DNA of 64,000 nt from Hawksworthiomyces lignivorus. Taxonomy: Eukaryota > Ascomycota > Sordariomycetes > Ophiostomatales > Ophiostomataceae. Position numbers and translations under genes: made by a program. This document shows, piece after piece, positions 12,284 through 24,021 of this stretch (position 1 is the first letter of the stretch; each line of letters opens with the position of its first letter). Under the pieces are notes generated by a model. That model was not told where the DNA came from and did no database searches. It saw only the letters and a list, made by a program, of their open reading frames with translations. Location: contig NTMA01000071.1 of assembly GCA_002917075.1 (NCBI GenBank), positions 124,001 to 188,000 of the forward strand, given 5' to 3'.

Positions 12284-13373
12284 TTAAAAAGCAGCCACAC
12301 CCAGAACAGCAGCCGCCAACTGTTGAGACAAAATTAGTGTCAGAGGAGAAGTTAACTTCTTGAGGAGTTTGCGATTAAGTTAAAATTGGGCAATCACATA
12401 CCACTGCACCGACAGCACCAGCGCGGGCATAGTTGTGCTCTGCCGCATTCGTCTTCGCCGGAGAGCCGCTCGAGCTCGTCGTCGTAGCAGTACCGTTTTT
12501 GGCTACCACCTAATCAAACCGGCATAATATCAGTAGCGGCGTTCTCAATTTTTGCAGACGGAACGGAATTTCTGTCTCCCTTACCGTGTGGCCAGCCTGG
12601 TCTGTGACAGTTGCCGGATTCCCCGCGGCGGTTGCGACCGGTTTCCCTGCGCAGAATGACTGGGCATCGGCCAGTGCTGTGACTGGCGCATCCGTCATCC
12701 ACGGCTTAATATAGTCGTAGCACGACGCAATCTCATTACCACTCTTTGAAGCCAGTTCGCAAAAGCACGATGTCTCGGATGCGGATTCGATAATTGTCGC
12801 AGAGAGCGGGTTCTCGTAAAGAGCATTTGCGCAGGCCTGCCAGTCCGCAGACAGTGTTTCGCAGGGAAGTGCACTCTTCCCATACGTGTACGTTGCAGTG
12901 AGAGGCTGCACAGATGCCTGGTAAGAAGAGAGAGCCGAGACGAAAGACGAGCAGACGGGGCCTTCCGAGCTGATGTGCTGGAGGTCGCTATCGCAGCACT
13001 CGTCCAAGACAGGGCTTATGTGAGTGTCGCGGCAAACATAATTTGCAACGCATGAAATGGCCTCATCCTTGACTATAGAGATGCAGAGACAACGCGTCAG
13101 TTACTGCAATATGTTGGCGTACATGTGAAAGCAGAATTGGCTGCACATTTTCCCACATAGGCGTAAAAGAAACAGCATGAGAGGGAATTGCAGGGAGAAG
13201 CGCGGCATAAACTAACAGTCGCCGCCCAAGAGCAAGCAGTTGACAAATCGGGATTCGGCTACGAGCTCAAAGACCAAAAGGCCGCCAGCAACATCTGTGC
13301 CGTTGTAGCCGAAGTCGACAGCAAGGACGGTGATGGCAGAGCATAAGAGGAAGGCCACAAATTGTCCAACCAT
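12284..13373 (-). CDS. Cysteine-rich secreted protein with GPI-anchor-like tail
   Basis: Function not recognised. Exons 13373-13217, 13072-12585, 12509-12402 and 12319-12284 give 262 aa, and all three joins keep frame. Residues 1-20 (MVGQFVAFLLCSAITVLAVD) form a signal peptide. The mature part has twelve cysteines (including ECC and CFC pairs), which suggests a disulfide-stabilised extracellular domain. A Ser/Thr-rich linker follows (about 215-232), and the protein ends in a hydrophobic stretch, AGAVGAVLAAAVLGVAAF, with no charged tail. That pattern is typical of fungal GPI-anchored cell-wall proteins. The cysteine spacing does not match the CFEM pattern as far as I can tell. The gene converges with the asparaginase-like gene, so both flank a short spacer. 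Confidence in the gene model is high; no function is assigned. Confidence 0.8.
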
Positions 13374-13500
13374 TGCGGTTATTAGATAACAGCACGCTAT
13401 CAGTAGATATTTGAGAGAGAGATATTCTGAAAGTAGTATTACATGTGGAAAATAACAAAAGTGATGGAGCCCGCTCGTCTGGTGGCAGACGGCCAGAAGG

Positions 13501-13508
13501 ATATATAT
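13501..13508 (-). promoter_or_regulatory. TATA-like element upstream of the GPI-type protein gene
   Basis: atatatat lies about 128 nt upstream of the minus-strand ATG at 13373, a suitable distance for a core promoter element. Inference from position only. Confidence 0.35.
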
Positions 13509-16500
13509 GAAGAGCCAGTACAACTCTGATCATACAAGCGTTTGTTTGCCTATATACGCCCGACGCAAACCTCAACCCTACCTACACCATCTGCCTTGCC
13601 ATTATAGGTCTCCGCTTTATTGGCGTTATAAGTGTGCTACAATTAAGCTTTTCTAAGATTAACATCATGAGCTGGCCAAGCTAGCGCGCCCAAATAAGAG
13701 TACGACTGGAAAACTGCTGTGCGTTACTTATTTGCCGACTTTAATTGGCTGCTATGTTTTATATGATTGGCAGAGCACAAGTATTTTAAGCCGCCTGGCC
13801 TACCATTCCGTCTGGAATGTGACCGTAGGCAGTCCAACACCAGACTCCAGAGTCAGACGACTTCGAAGGAAAAAAATCTATGCGCAAGAGCTGAAGCTTA
13901 AAGTCAAAAAGCCAGCCAAAACGATACAGGAACCGGGGCGTGCGGGACGTTATTCTCATTTTCAATAAATTTGTTGTAGCATCGTTTTAACCATTGTCGT
14001 CACAGTTCAATTAGTTCCTAGGCGTCTGCCGCAAAGCCACTTTCGTAAATGGCGCCTAGTTGGTGAGCGGAAAGGTCCTTATTTTCAGAACCCTACAGGA
14101 GCTCAAGCTCTAACGATCGACTATTTTGATCTTTTGGGCAGTGCTCCGATTCCCAGCGTCGATTTCTATTCGCCTGGGCGCGCAGAGACTCTCAGCTAAG
14201 AAGAGTGCCCGTTGGTCCCAATCAGCGTCATGTCTCAATCTGTGCCCGTGGCCGTTCTATTGCTGCACTCTTTTTGAGTCTGCCCTATTCTCCTTGACGA
14301 GAGCAGGCCGCCTTGCCTATGCCCAGTAATATTTAATGTTTATCTTGGCTCCTTAACCTGCACCAAGAACGCAACCTCTAGGCGCTTTATGTTCATTACT
14401 CATATTTGGTATGAGATGCAGTATGCTATTCGTCCTCCTCTGTTTACAGCCATACAGTTCAGCATATATAGCAAGCTGGGATGGAAGGTAATCGTCCACA
14501 CGACAAGTGCCACGCTCGATCACAAAAATCATAACAATAGCAGCAGTTTACAAGGAAATAGCACATCCGATCCTCTCTACTAAATAAGCGAAAAGACAAA
14601 GCTAAGAGTGTCAAAACGTAAGGCACACACTGGGCAATAGAATGTTCTACGGAATGCAGCGCAAGTGTTCGAGTAGAAGGGGGAACAGTTCTGAACTCTT
14701 AGATATCATTACGCTAGGTGGCTATTTTAGGTGGAAATGAGAAATTCGAACGACACTAGAGACGTCTGCTGTGGTTATCCGCAACTGCCGCATTGAAGTG
14801 CAGAGTATAAGAGACAGCGTGGGCGCAATCGATCAGAAGGCAATAGGGAAGCCATACGGCTAGACGTACTTGAAGAGTTATTGAGGAGGGTCCGATGTCA
14901 CCATAGCACTTCAGATTCTGGGATGTTGTCATTGGCGTATATGGCTATCCAATACAAGGTCGACACTGTCACAGAACCCGGCTACAAGAAAAGATGAAGG
15001 AAAATAGGAGGGAAGTTGGGAGGAACACGGCGTAGTAGAAGAATCCACAAACGAGGATGATTCAATTATCGCAGTATTCTCCTCGAGTGACACAGAATTC
15101 TACCTTCGGCGCTCTAGCCAAAAGTATCTCCGACAGGTGAAAAAGCCATTGATGTACCACGATTGAGAGCACAAGAAGCAAAGCTCAGGTCCTTTCATCA
15201 GACAGTCCGCTCCGATCCCATCATAGGCTTATTCCAGAGGCTGTGGAAGGCATAGTCTAAGCTATGGGAGCTTACAAAGATTCGAATGGAGATTCGCAGA
15301 AAGCAGAATAGGAAAATGAGGTAGGGGCATCGAAGAGCCAGAGACTGAAGAGGTCATGAATTGAAATCTCCTATATCGTGTAGCTGCGGCCGAGCTTCAA
15401 CAATGTCTTGTTACGTAGGTGTCTCTTGCAGCGAGTCAAGATGCGCTACATCGCATGCATGTCTTGGTTTGTCCAAAGCGAATATTAGTACAGATCCAAA
15501 GGCAGTGGATCTTTGAAAGCTCCTTCTTTATCGAACAACGCTTCGGGCACGCAAAGCACAGAAACCCATACAATTACTTTCATCCAGAAACTAGGATGCA
15601 TGTCGAAAGTTTCCGATCATTCAAATGCAAACACAGGATGACCACAACAGTACAGAAGAAACAGTGGTATGGCCCGCGGCCACATCTGTCCATGGTTTCC
15701 GTGTTTCCGAGGTACTTTGGCACTGGCTAGACGGCTGATCTATACCAAATCGCTTCTCTAATCCATGACGAAAGCTCCTAGATACGCCTTGCGTGATGGA
15801 ATGCCGTGTCTTCGACGTGATTCACACGCCCTCTGGAAGCAGTGGCAACGGCCGTAACAAAGGCACGGACGAGCGCGGCTTTTACACACGGCAGTCTACG
15901 GAAGCCCTCCACGAACCGGTGTTTAGACTCGGATTCGCGCTCGGCCTTGTCGGAGAAAGACAGCGGGCAATTAAATGAGAATGTAGAGCTAGCGTATCTC
16001 CTACTCACCCAGGCGTCCTGCTGATGGACAGGAATAGGAAGATGAGGGTAACGAAAAAAAAGGCGCGAACATGCCACACAATGGTTGGTCCACCCAGCTA
16101 GAAGGAAACGACGCCGAGCTCGTATCACGGGTGATTATTCTTGGATGCCTCTCAAAATGCGTGACAGACGATGTGCAATATGTCCACGAGTCGGTTGCCA
16201 TTCTAGAAGAGAACTGGTAGCTATGATGGCAAAGGATAGCATGACCAAGTACCGCAGTTCTTGTGAGAGCTGTCGATCAACAGATTCTGACCTTACTGTT
16301 GGCCTATGGAGGTGTCTAACATAGTCATGCAGCATGTCCATAACTAGGACATATCGCTTGGTGGTACCAGAAGAGGAAGTTAATGTCTAGAAATACATGA
16401 GTCATTTCGGAGAGATTCTCTTGCCTGCCTTGAAAGAGCGACTAACTGGGGCAAAATAGGACTGGCCGATTGACTTGGTATCAGAATAGCATGTTAAGTT

Positions 16501-17321
16501 ATAAGGTACTGTTACATGTGTCCAAGGGGATTGATCCTTTTTGTACTGGTACAGTGGCCTAGTGGCATCACTCAACATAGCAGATCTAGGCAGCCTTGTG
16601 GCTAAAACATTGATGACGGCTGGAGGCAAAGGTGATAGAGACACAAGCAGAAGCAACGAAATAAAATGAAAAGAAAAAAGATAATGCTTATGGATAATTC
16701 GGGGTGATTATAAATTAAAAAATGCGAGTAACTCAAAGACTTGCAAGAGAAAGGGCTGTTTAAATTGCCAACAAGGAGGTGTGTGAGACGGAACACGACA
16801 TCGTTGGGAATAATTGCCCCATGGATTTGGTTCTGCATTAGCTTAAGCTGTTGTTGTTTGGGAAGACGGGGTGGATCACAGACGGGGTAATGTATCATCG
16901 GGAGGGATACTTCGGCGTTCCGAGACTATACTTCCGCACTATCTAGTATTAGCAGTTAATTACACTGTCGGAGATAATGGCTAAGTAAAATTAGGTTTTT
17001 TGTCGGTGCCAGATTCAGAGAGAGCGCCGAAGTACACAAGGCTGTCCCACTTGACTTTGCCAATGTCCCATGAAAGCTCCTCGCCCCGAAAGATAACGCG
17101 AAGACCGGTGCAGACACTGCTGAAAGGAATAAACATCGCACCGTTTTCACGTCTAGGCTTTTTCAGCTTTCTAATTCTAATTCAGCATGACCGTCTAGGA
17201 CGAATCAAAAAAGATTAGAGGACCCGTTCTTCATTAAGCTTCTATGGGTACAAAGGAACAGAGGAGGAGCGGGCTATTCGTAAGTCTCGTCCTTGTTGTC
17301 GTTTTCACTTGGAGCTTATTT

Positions 17322-17356
17322 TCCGCCGCTATACTCCGTATTCCGCAGGCGGCGGA
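17322..17356. promoter_or_regulatory. Inverted repeat with CGG/CCG triplets in MFS promoter
   Basis: tccgccgc (17322-17329) is repeated inverted and perfectly as gcggcgga (17349-17356), with 19 nt between. The loop holds tactccgta and another ccg. Zn2Cys6 proteins classically bind paired CGG triplets, and a Zn2Cys6 gene lies just beyond the transporter, so this is a plausible operator about 385-420 nt upstream of the MFS start codon. Not tested. Confidence 0.4.
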
Positions 17357-17739
17357 GATCCGAGCTTGACGGAGAAGAAAAATAGGGCACACCTCCTTGC
17401 TACGGGAACTAGGTAACCGGGATTCACAGGCTGCGCTTGTTGGTTTGTCGCCCTATTTCGTTTCCTGGTAGCTTTAAATATAATTATTAGGTCGTGCACC
17501 CCCCTTAACCACGACAGTTCTAGAACCCGGTCATGATATTTATACGTTTGACGCAAGCTGCTCGTGTCTAGTTGCGGGTCTGAGCTTAATCAATTTTTAC
17601 TTATTCCGGCGTCCTTTCATTCCTTTTTCTTCCCTTCAATTCCTTGCCCATTTTCATTTTCTATTTCATCTTACGTTTTACCCAGATTCTACGTATTTAT
17701 TTTTCATTTTTATCTCGAGGACCTCTTGCAATAGTAACA

Positions 17740-19385
17740 ATGACTGCAAGCCAGGCCAAGTTAGCCGCCCCTGGCACAGGCACTGATACCGACGACAACA
17801 CACTGGCGGAAGTCGAGAAGATAGCACCTGCTACCACGGAAGCTACAGATATTCGAACCAAGGAAAAGGACGAGGAGAAAATCAGTATTGGCCCAGATAA
17901 TGACGGCGAAGAAGATGACGGCGATGTTGACGCCATCGAAGGCGTGGCCCCCAACGCTGTGGCTCCGGTCGCGTCGTTCAGCTTCCACGACGTGCCCGAC
18001 GGGGGCCTGGAAGCTTGGCTAGTCGTGCTCGGCGCATGGTGCACATCATTTTGCAGCTTTGGTTGGATCAACAGTAAGCTATTGCCGTTTTTTGGAATTC
18101 GTATTGCTTTTCATGGTTATGTGCGCTTGCTTGTGAACCAATTTCTGTCTCGTCCGTGAACTAACCAGCCCCGCAAAGGCGTCGGCATCTTCCAAGACTA
18201 CTACCAGAACGGGCCGCTCTCCGACTACTCTGCTAGCACCATCTCGTGGATTCCATCTCTGCAGATTTTCTTCATGATGGCCATGGTATGTTGAGCCGCT
18301 GCTCTGGTTCTCGCCTTTGTTGTCTGACCTTGCTGACCGCTCTCCCTCCTGCTCAGGGCCCCGTCGTCGGCCGGCTGTTTGACGCCTACGGCCCGCGGCA
18401 CGTCATCCTGGCGGGCAGCCTGCTGGACGTGTTTGGCCTGATGATGGCGTCCATCTCCAAGTCGTACTACCAGTTCCTGCTGTCGCAGGGCGTGTGCAGC
18501 GCCATCGGCGTGTCGGCCATCTTCCAGCCGGCGCTGAGCTGCGTGCCGGGCTGGTTCAACAAGCGGCGCGGCCTGGCCTACGGCGTAGTGTCGACGGGCA
18601 GCTCGCTGGGCGGCGTGGTGTTCCCCATCATGGTGAGCCGGCTGATCGACAGCGTGGGCTACGGCTGGGCCATGCGCGCGTCGGCGTTTCTGATCCTGGG
18701 CCTGCTGGCCGTGGCCAACCTGACGGTGCGCTCGCGCCTGCACGAGCACCCGCACTTCCGGCGCGGCGCCGGCCTCACCCGCCAGCAGATGCTGCAGCCG
18801 TTCCGCGAGGTCGGCTTCGTGCTGCTGCTCGTGGGCATGTTCTTCCTGACGTTTGGCATCTTCGTGCCCATCACCTACATCCCCGTGGGCGCGCTGGCCA
18901 CCGGCAACATCACCCCCAGCTTCGCCACCTACTTGGTCTCTATCCTCAACGCCCTCAGCCTCTTTGGCCGCCTGCTCAGCGGCTGGCTAGCCGACCGCAT
19001 CGGCAAGTACAACGCTTTCGCCCTCTCCTGCTACATCACCGGCATCATCGTACTGGGCCTGTGGATCCCCGGCACTAGCCGCGCCGCTTCCATCGCCTTC
19101 TCCGCCGTCTTCGGCTTCTTCTCCGGCGCCTACGTCAGCCTCATCGCCTCGCTCGTCGCACAGGTCACCCCCCACAAGGAGCTCGGCTTCCGCACCGGCC
19201 TGGTGTTTTTGATCGCGTCCGTGCCGGGCCTGATCACTGCGCCCATCGCCGGTGCCATCTTGGCCGACGGCAACAACTGGGTGGGCGTCAAGGTGTTTGC
19301 CGGCGTGTTTGTGCTGGTGGGCTCGACGGTGATTCTGATGGCCCGGGTCAAATACGCTGGGTTCAGCCCGCTCACCGTCTTCTAA
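17740..19385 (+). CDS. MFS transporter, monocarboxylate-permease (MCT) type
   Basis: Membrane carrier of the major facilitator superfamily. Exons 17740-18073, 18179-18285 and 18357-19385 give 489 aa. Residues 1-90 are an acidic cytosolic head. The MCT-family entry motif follows ([16 protein letters not shown] leading into [13 protein letters not shown]), then about 12 hydrophobic segments with the usual long loop after TM6 ([20 protein letters not shown]). A conserved loop [18 protein letters not shown] precedes TM9. In fungi this branch includes Mch-like monocarboxylate, riboflavin and nicotinate carriers, so the substrate cannot be told from sequence. The gene faces a Zn2Cys6 regulator tail to tail, 342 nt apart, which hints at substrate-linked regulation. 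The ATG at 17740 is the first in frame. Confidence 0.92.
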
Positions 19386-19727
19386 GGAAGAAAAGGCGTC
19401 CAAGAGGAGCATCGGTGAAACAGACAAAGCTGTGATTCGCATTAGGTTGGCGGTGAGCCCTGAAAGATAGGCTCACAAGCATTACGTTGTATCCCATGGA
19501 AAGGGATCAGAAGAGAGAAAAGAAAACTTAATAGACGGGTACACTAAATGCATTTTTGGGCGTCATCGGCACAACAGATGGGACCTCCGGTTTGGGCCCT
19601 GCACTTCCAAGATATTTCTCCACATACGGATGGATATACATACATTTTAGATATCACTTTTGTTAGTCTTTCGTTTGTAGCATTTCTACTATTCAGCTCA
19701 GTCATCACTTCTATTTTGTACGGCAGG
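19386..19727. other. Spacer between convergent MFS and regulator genes
   Basis: Holds the two 3' ends. No separate coding signal seen. Confidence 0.5.
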
Positions 19728-22506
19728 TCATAAATCTTGAGGATAAGAATCGTACGTCTTTGTCCGAAAGTCGTTAGAAACCGTGTTCCAGTCCAAAAAC
19801 CCGTCCGTCCAGTCCAGGTCCATGCCCGTGCCAAGCGAATCGTCCTGCAAGAATGCCATCACATCTGCGTCACCAAGGTCCATCTGAGGAGCTGAAGCAT
19901 AAAGTTCCCCTGCGCCTGGCGGTGAATCACCTCTCATATCTGTAGGCACTGCTGCATGAGTGACTGTATGAGCTTCCCCACTAATTCCATCATGTGCTGC
20001 TGCGGCGTTGGCGGTGGCCAATTCAGAGTTGCCGTTGTTAGTCAGCATATTGTCGTTGCCGTAGTGTTCGCTGTGATCATTACCGTAGCCGTCTTGGCCA
20101 CTGTTAGCGGCATAGTGGCCAGTCCCTTCAACAGCGGGCTGGAGATGCTGCTCCTTGGCCGCTTTCTCTCTTGCTTCACGTATTCGTAGAGCTTTGTCCC
20201 GCAGTGCCGTCACGACCGCCCACTTTGGGTTGGCCTGCGTCCGTGCTGCCGGCAGTGACCCCATCGACTGTGCAGTGGCGCCAGTGCGCATATCCTGGCG
20301 GTGCATCCGGGCGTTTTCTTTCTTGAACAGGCCGTCGACGGCGGCCCAGGCGCGGTGCAAGAGGTCACCCGTGACGGGCTTGACGCAAAGGTGCCAGAGG
20401 ATGTACAGCAGGACGTGATATTGGATAAAGGCCTCGACATTCCACTGGTAGTTGCGCATCATGTCGTCCGTCATGATAGCAAGGTGCAGGTCGATGATCT
20501 CGCAAGCCTGAACCAAGTTCTCCTCGGTAGCGTGCGGGGTGCGCCGGCCACTGCCGCCGCTGCTGGGGCTCGACATGTTGACGGTAGTGAGCTGCAGGCG
20601 AGTGACGAATTCGAACTTGAGCTGCAGCATGCGGGCCAACCTCCATGTGACGAGCTGGATGGGGACGACAGGGTTGCACTGGCGTAGCAAATCTTCCACG
20701 TAGGCGTTGCGCTCGGCGAATATCTCGCGGCAGCGGGCGTCCGTCATCGGCGGCGACGCTGCAGCGATCATCTTGCTGACAATCATCATCGTCTTGCCCA
20801 GGCCGTACTGGCAGACGAGAAGCGTCATCTCCGTCCAGCGAATTTGCGGCGTCGGCAGCTCGGTCATCTCTGGGTACAGCTCGCTGTCATTCACGTTGAG
20901 CGGAACGTGGATGTCTGACGAGGGGTCATACATGGTGACAATGCCGTGGTCCTCGGCAGCGCGTGCGTCTTGGGCCGTCATGTGCCACCAGATGCGGCGG
21001 CGAATCTCGCACTCAAACGGCGACAGGTTGAAATTGGTTCCATCGCGGTGGAGGCCGATGGATTGCGCGGCTCGCACAGCCACGCCAAACAAGATCCAAG
21101 TAGAGCGGCCAGGGTTGTGTGCCCGTGATGTCCTCTGAATTTTGGCGCAGTCGATTAGATGTATATTCAACAAAAGAAAAAGGAAGCATGCAGGAGAGAA
21201 AGATACATACGAAGAACAATGCGAGTGCTTGCAAGGTCGGCAGGGTGGGAGACTCGAGAAATTTGGCTTGCACCAGCGCTCGCTCCATGCCGGTGCTGTA
21301 TCGGTCCAAGGCAGTAGCTTTCTCTTCGCCAAAGAGGACCCGGTAGTCCTCGGGCTGGAAAGTTGTGGTGGTGGCATAGTAGATGGAAAACAACAGGCTT
21401 TCAAAGGCTGGCTTCAGCTTTTCAGGATGGTTGATGGCAGTAAACACTTCCACCTCAGTGGTGGGTACATGCAGGATTTTGTTGAGTGGCTCCACGTTCT
21501 GGACATAGGTCTGCCAGAGCTGCACGGCCGCCGTCTTTGTGGGGTGGAGGCTGCCGGCCAGGAATTGCTGCGAGGGAAAGGAGCTGCCTGTGAGCGCTCC
21601 AAACAAGGTGAGAGCTTGAGGCACAGCCGGCCAGTCATCTGGCGTGTCATCGGTGTCTGACTCTTTGGGCGACGCCAAAACAGATTGGATCTCTTGTTCC
21701 TAGAGAATTGTAAGTCGCAATGGCTAAGAAACGACTGAACATTTGTCAGAGAAAATAGGGGCAGCTACCTCTTCAAGAACACGCGAGAGCAAGAACTCGT
21801 TGATGTAGCGGCTGGCATACGAATTCTTCAGCAAGATCTCTTCTGCCGCAGGGCCACTTTCGCCAGACACATCGTCCTCTACGGCGGCGGTCGAAGAGTC
21901 ATCGCCCTGAGACGCGGTGCCGGGGCTGCTCCGTGAGTCAGCTCCAGCCGCAGACATGACTGTAGCGATGGACGATGCCGCTGCCCGTCCAGGTCGCCGG
22001 TCATTCGTCGAGGCGAGCATGCTGCTGCTGGCTGAGTCTGCGGATCCAGCTCCGCTTCCGCCAGCATCTCCGCCCGACACGGCCACAATAGTGCGTTCCA
22101 GCTGCACGAGGCGCGACGCGATGTCGGCAATGGTCGTCTTGGGCTGGCGCGGCGCCCTGTCGCTGGAGGGGTAGCAGCAGAGCACCCCGGCCCGCGTGCA
22201 ATTGGCGCAGGGCACGCCCTTGTCGCAGCGCACCTTGCGGCGGTGGCACACAATGCATGAGCGCTCAACGGCCCTCTTGGGCCGGCGCATCACACGCAAG
22301 GTGGCCCCAGAGACGGAACCAGAGCTAGGAGGATGGGTGCCTGCATTGGCGCCTGCATTGGCACCTGCATTGGCGCTGCTTGGGGGGCTTGACGGCGTGG
22401 GCGCCGTGTCGGACATCCCACCAGAAGAGAAGCCTAGCCCACCAGCTCCAGTTCCAGATAAGATCGACTGCGCTGATGTAGTGGGAGTCTCTTGGGCAGA
22501 CTGCAT
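19728..22506 (-). CDS. Zn2Cys6 fungal transcription factor next to MFS transporter
   Basis: Nuclear DNA-binding regulator. Exons 22506-21769, 21699-21211 and 21134-19728 give 877 aa. The zinc cluster is complete: Cys84, 87, 94, 100, 103 and 110 (spacing 2-6-5-2-6), followed by a basic linker and a likely coiled coil (about 125-145). The fungal-specific transcription factor domain is evident from NPGRSTWILFGVAVRAAQ and GLHRDG, then EIRRRIWWH. The C-terminal third is Asn/Gly/Ala-rich and ends in acidic, aromatic sequence (FLQDDSLGTGMDLDW) that may be an activation domain. A 12-bp repeat near 22339-22374 encodes three NAGA-type units before the zinc cluster. It is convergent with the MFS gene and divergent from the mannosidase gene. 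The target is unknown; the neighbouring transporter is the obvious candidate. Confidence 0.9.
22339..22374 (-). repeat. 12-bp tandem repeat, three units, inside the regulator gene
   Basis: Unit gcctgcattggc repeated three times (the third differs at its first base). It encodes Asn-Ala-Gly-Ala units in the disordered N-terminus of the Zn2Cys6 protein. Copy number could vary between strains. Confidence 0.9.
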
Positions 22507-23990
22507 CTTGCGTCTTGCACCAAAAACGTCATGAAAACTAAGCGCAAATGCCAGTTCAATTCAAATATGAAGATGGATTTGTTTCTGTCCTCATGCAGAG
22601 GTCATGGTTGAGAAGTAAATATCTCAATAAGAAATGGGAGAAGGGAACTTGTGTATGGCGATATTAAAGGGAAACGGCAGGAATCGTAGCCTACGGAAGA
22701 AGCTCTAAGCTTGTTTGGCCACACAAGAGCGATGGGCAATCACGTGTACGATCCTTCTGGAGTAGTGAGCTCCTTCTTTTATGACATTTCTTTCCCGATC
22801 TGTACCTCTTTCCTCCGAGGTGATAAGAGGAGGAACAATAAAGCAGGCATCGTAGTAAGCAGAACATAGAGACGGCAGTCCAGATCAGGTGAGGCCAGGC
22901 TGGACCGCTGAGAGCCTTTCCTTCGGTTGAGATCCCGCGATCTACGCAAGCAAAGAAAAAGACCGTTGTGCGCCACCAACCCACTGTCTGAGCGCATCTC
23001 CGAGCATTTATATACTTTGTACATAAAGAGTCCACTGGCATACATTTCCGAATCAAGCTTAATACTCCGGAAGCCGGGAGCATGCACCCAAAAGCGAGGC
23101 ATGCTGTGTGTGGTGTGCACTGCTTACGCGGTATCTCTCTTGGCTGAAATCTGGCCTGCATGGCGTCGAGACAATACGGAGTAACACCATGGGAATTGCC
23201 TTTATTACCATACACAAGGTGCGTTTTCGAGTACTCGTATTTCGGTGCACGTACGAGGGCCGTTTTAAAAACATTACCAGGGTCCTCCTCTCAATGGGCA
23301 TCATGTACAGAGTACATTAATTACAATGCACAAAAGCTAAGTTGCAGATTGCCAGGTTTTGCTGTTCTCTCAGGGGATGTAAGAATCTTCCAACCCAATC
23401 CCCTCATTTCTCCCCCTATATCTTGCTGACTGCACCATCCCCTAACAAGATAGGATTTTCCGTCTCTGTTGCAGCCATTTGCGAGCTGCCTAGCCATCGG
23501 TACAGGGGTCTTTCTCTATGTCAGCACAGGCCTTCTTCCAGCTCCCAGCAATGGGCGTCCCCAGTTCAGCCTAAGATGGGGAGACCAAGTGGCTGGGACC
23601 ACATAATCTACCCCATATTAATGAGGCTGTTCGCTGCATTTCAGTGCGAGCCACTCCTTAGATTCCTTCGCGCCATCAGTATTATTTCCACTCGTGGCTC
23701 GTATGGACAGCGCATGTGCTTAAAGTACCCAATATGCATGTACTGTGAACATTCCTCGGCAGCGCCTCCCTGTTTTCATATGGTTGCTTCTTCGTGCTTA
23801 CGTCCTTTGCATCTTCTTTCTGATATCTCTTTGGCTTGCTGTTTCTGATTTTCTGTCCTTTTAGCATTGTGTTCTGATTTTTTTTGTATTGTGGTCACCC
23901 TTTCTTCGTGCATTGCCTGCATCTCGGCTGTTCGCGCGTGTCCTCTCCATTTCCCTTCTTTCTTCCACGCCAAATGACCGCTTTGCAGTC
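22507..23990. other. Divergent promoter region, regulator and mannosidase
   Basis: About 1.5 kb shared by two divergent genes. No gene supported; overlapping short frames are shadows. It contains tacggagta at 23175-23183, the same 9-mer (inverted) as in the MFS promoter loop. Confidence 0.5.
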
Positions 23991-24021
23991 ATGGCGACTC
24001 GATGGAACAAACGGCGGTTGA
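23974..24021 (+). promoter_or_regulatory. Overlapping upstream ORF at the mannosidase start
   Basis: An ATG at 23974, 17 nt before the chosen start and in another frame, opens a 15-codon reading frame that runs past the main ATG and stops at 24019-24021. If it lies in the transcript leader it would lower translation of the mannosidase. It matters only if transcription starts upstream of it. Confidence 0.45.

Larger units (their letters stand above)
13374..17739. other. Non-coding interval of 4.4 kb
   Basis: No supported gene. The largest open frames (15419-15730 plus, 15778-16128 minus, 16602-16898 minus) lack motifs and are not extendable by splicing into anything I recognise. The right end is CT-rich and serves as the MFS promoter and leader; it contains a perfect 8-bp inverted repeat at 17322-17356. 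Confidence 0.5.

Noticed and set aside
15419..15730. 103-codon plus-strand open frame
   Set aside because: No motif, no splice partners and no compositional support.
10405..22506. Secondary-metabolite cluster around the MFS and regulator genes
   Set aside because: No backbone synthase or tailoring enzymes between 10 and 24 kb; the CYP505 at 45 kb is far away and of fatty-acid type.
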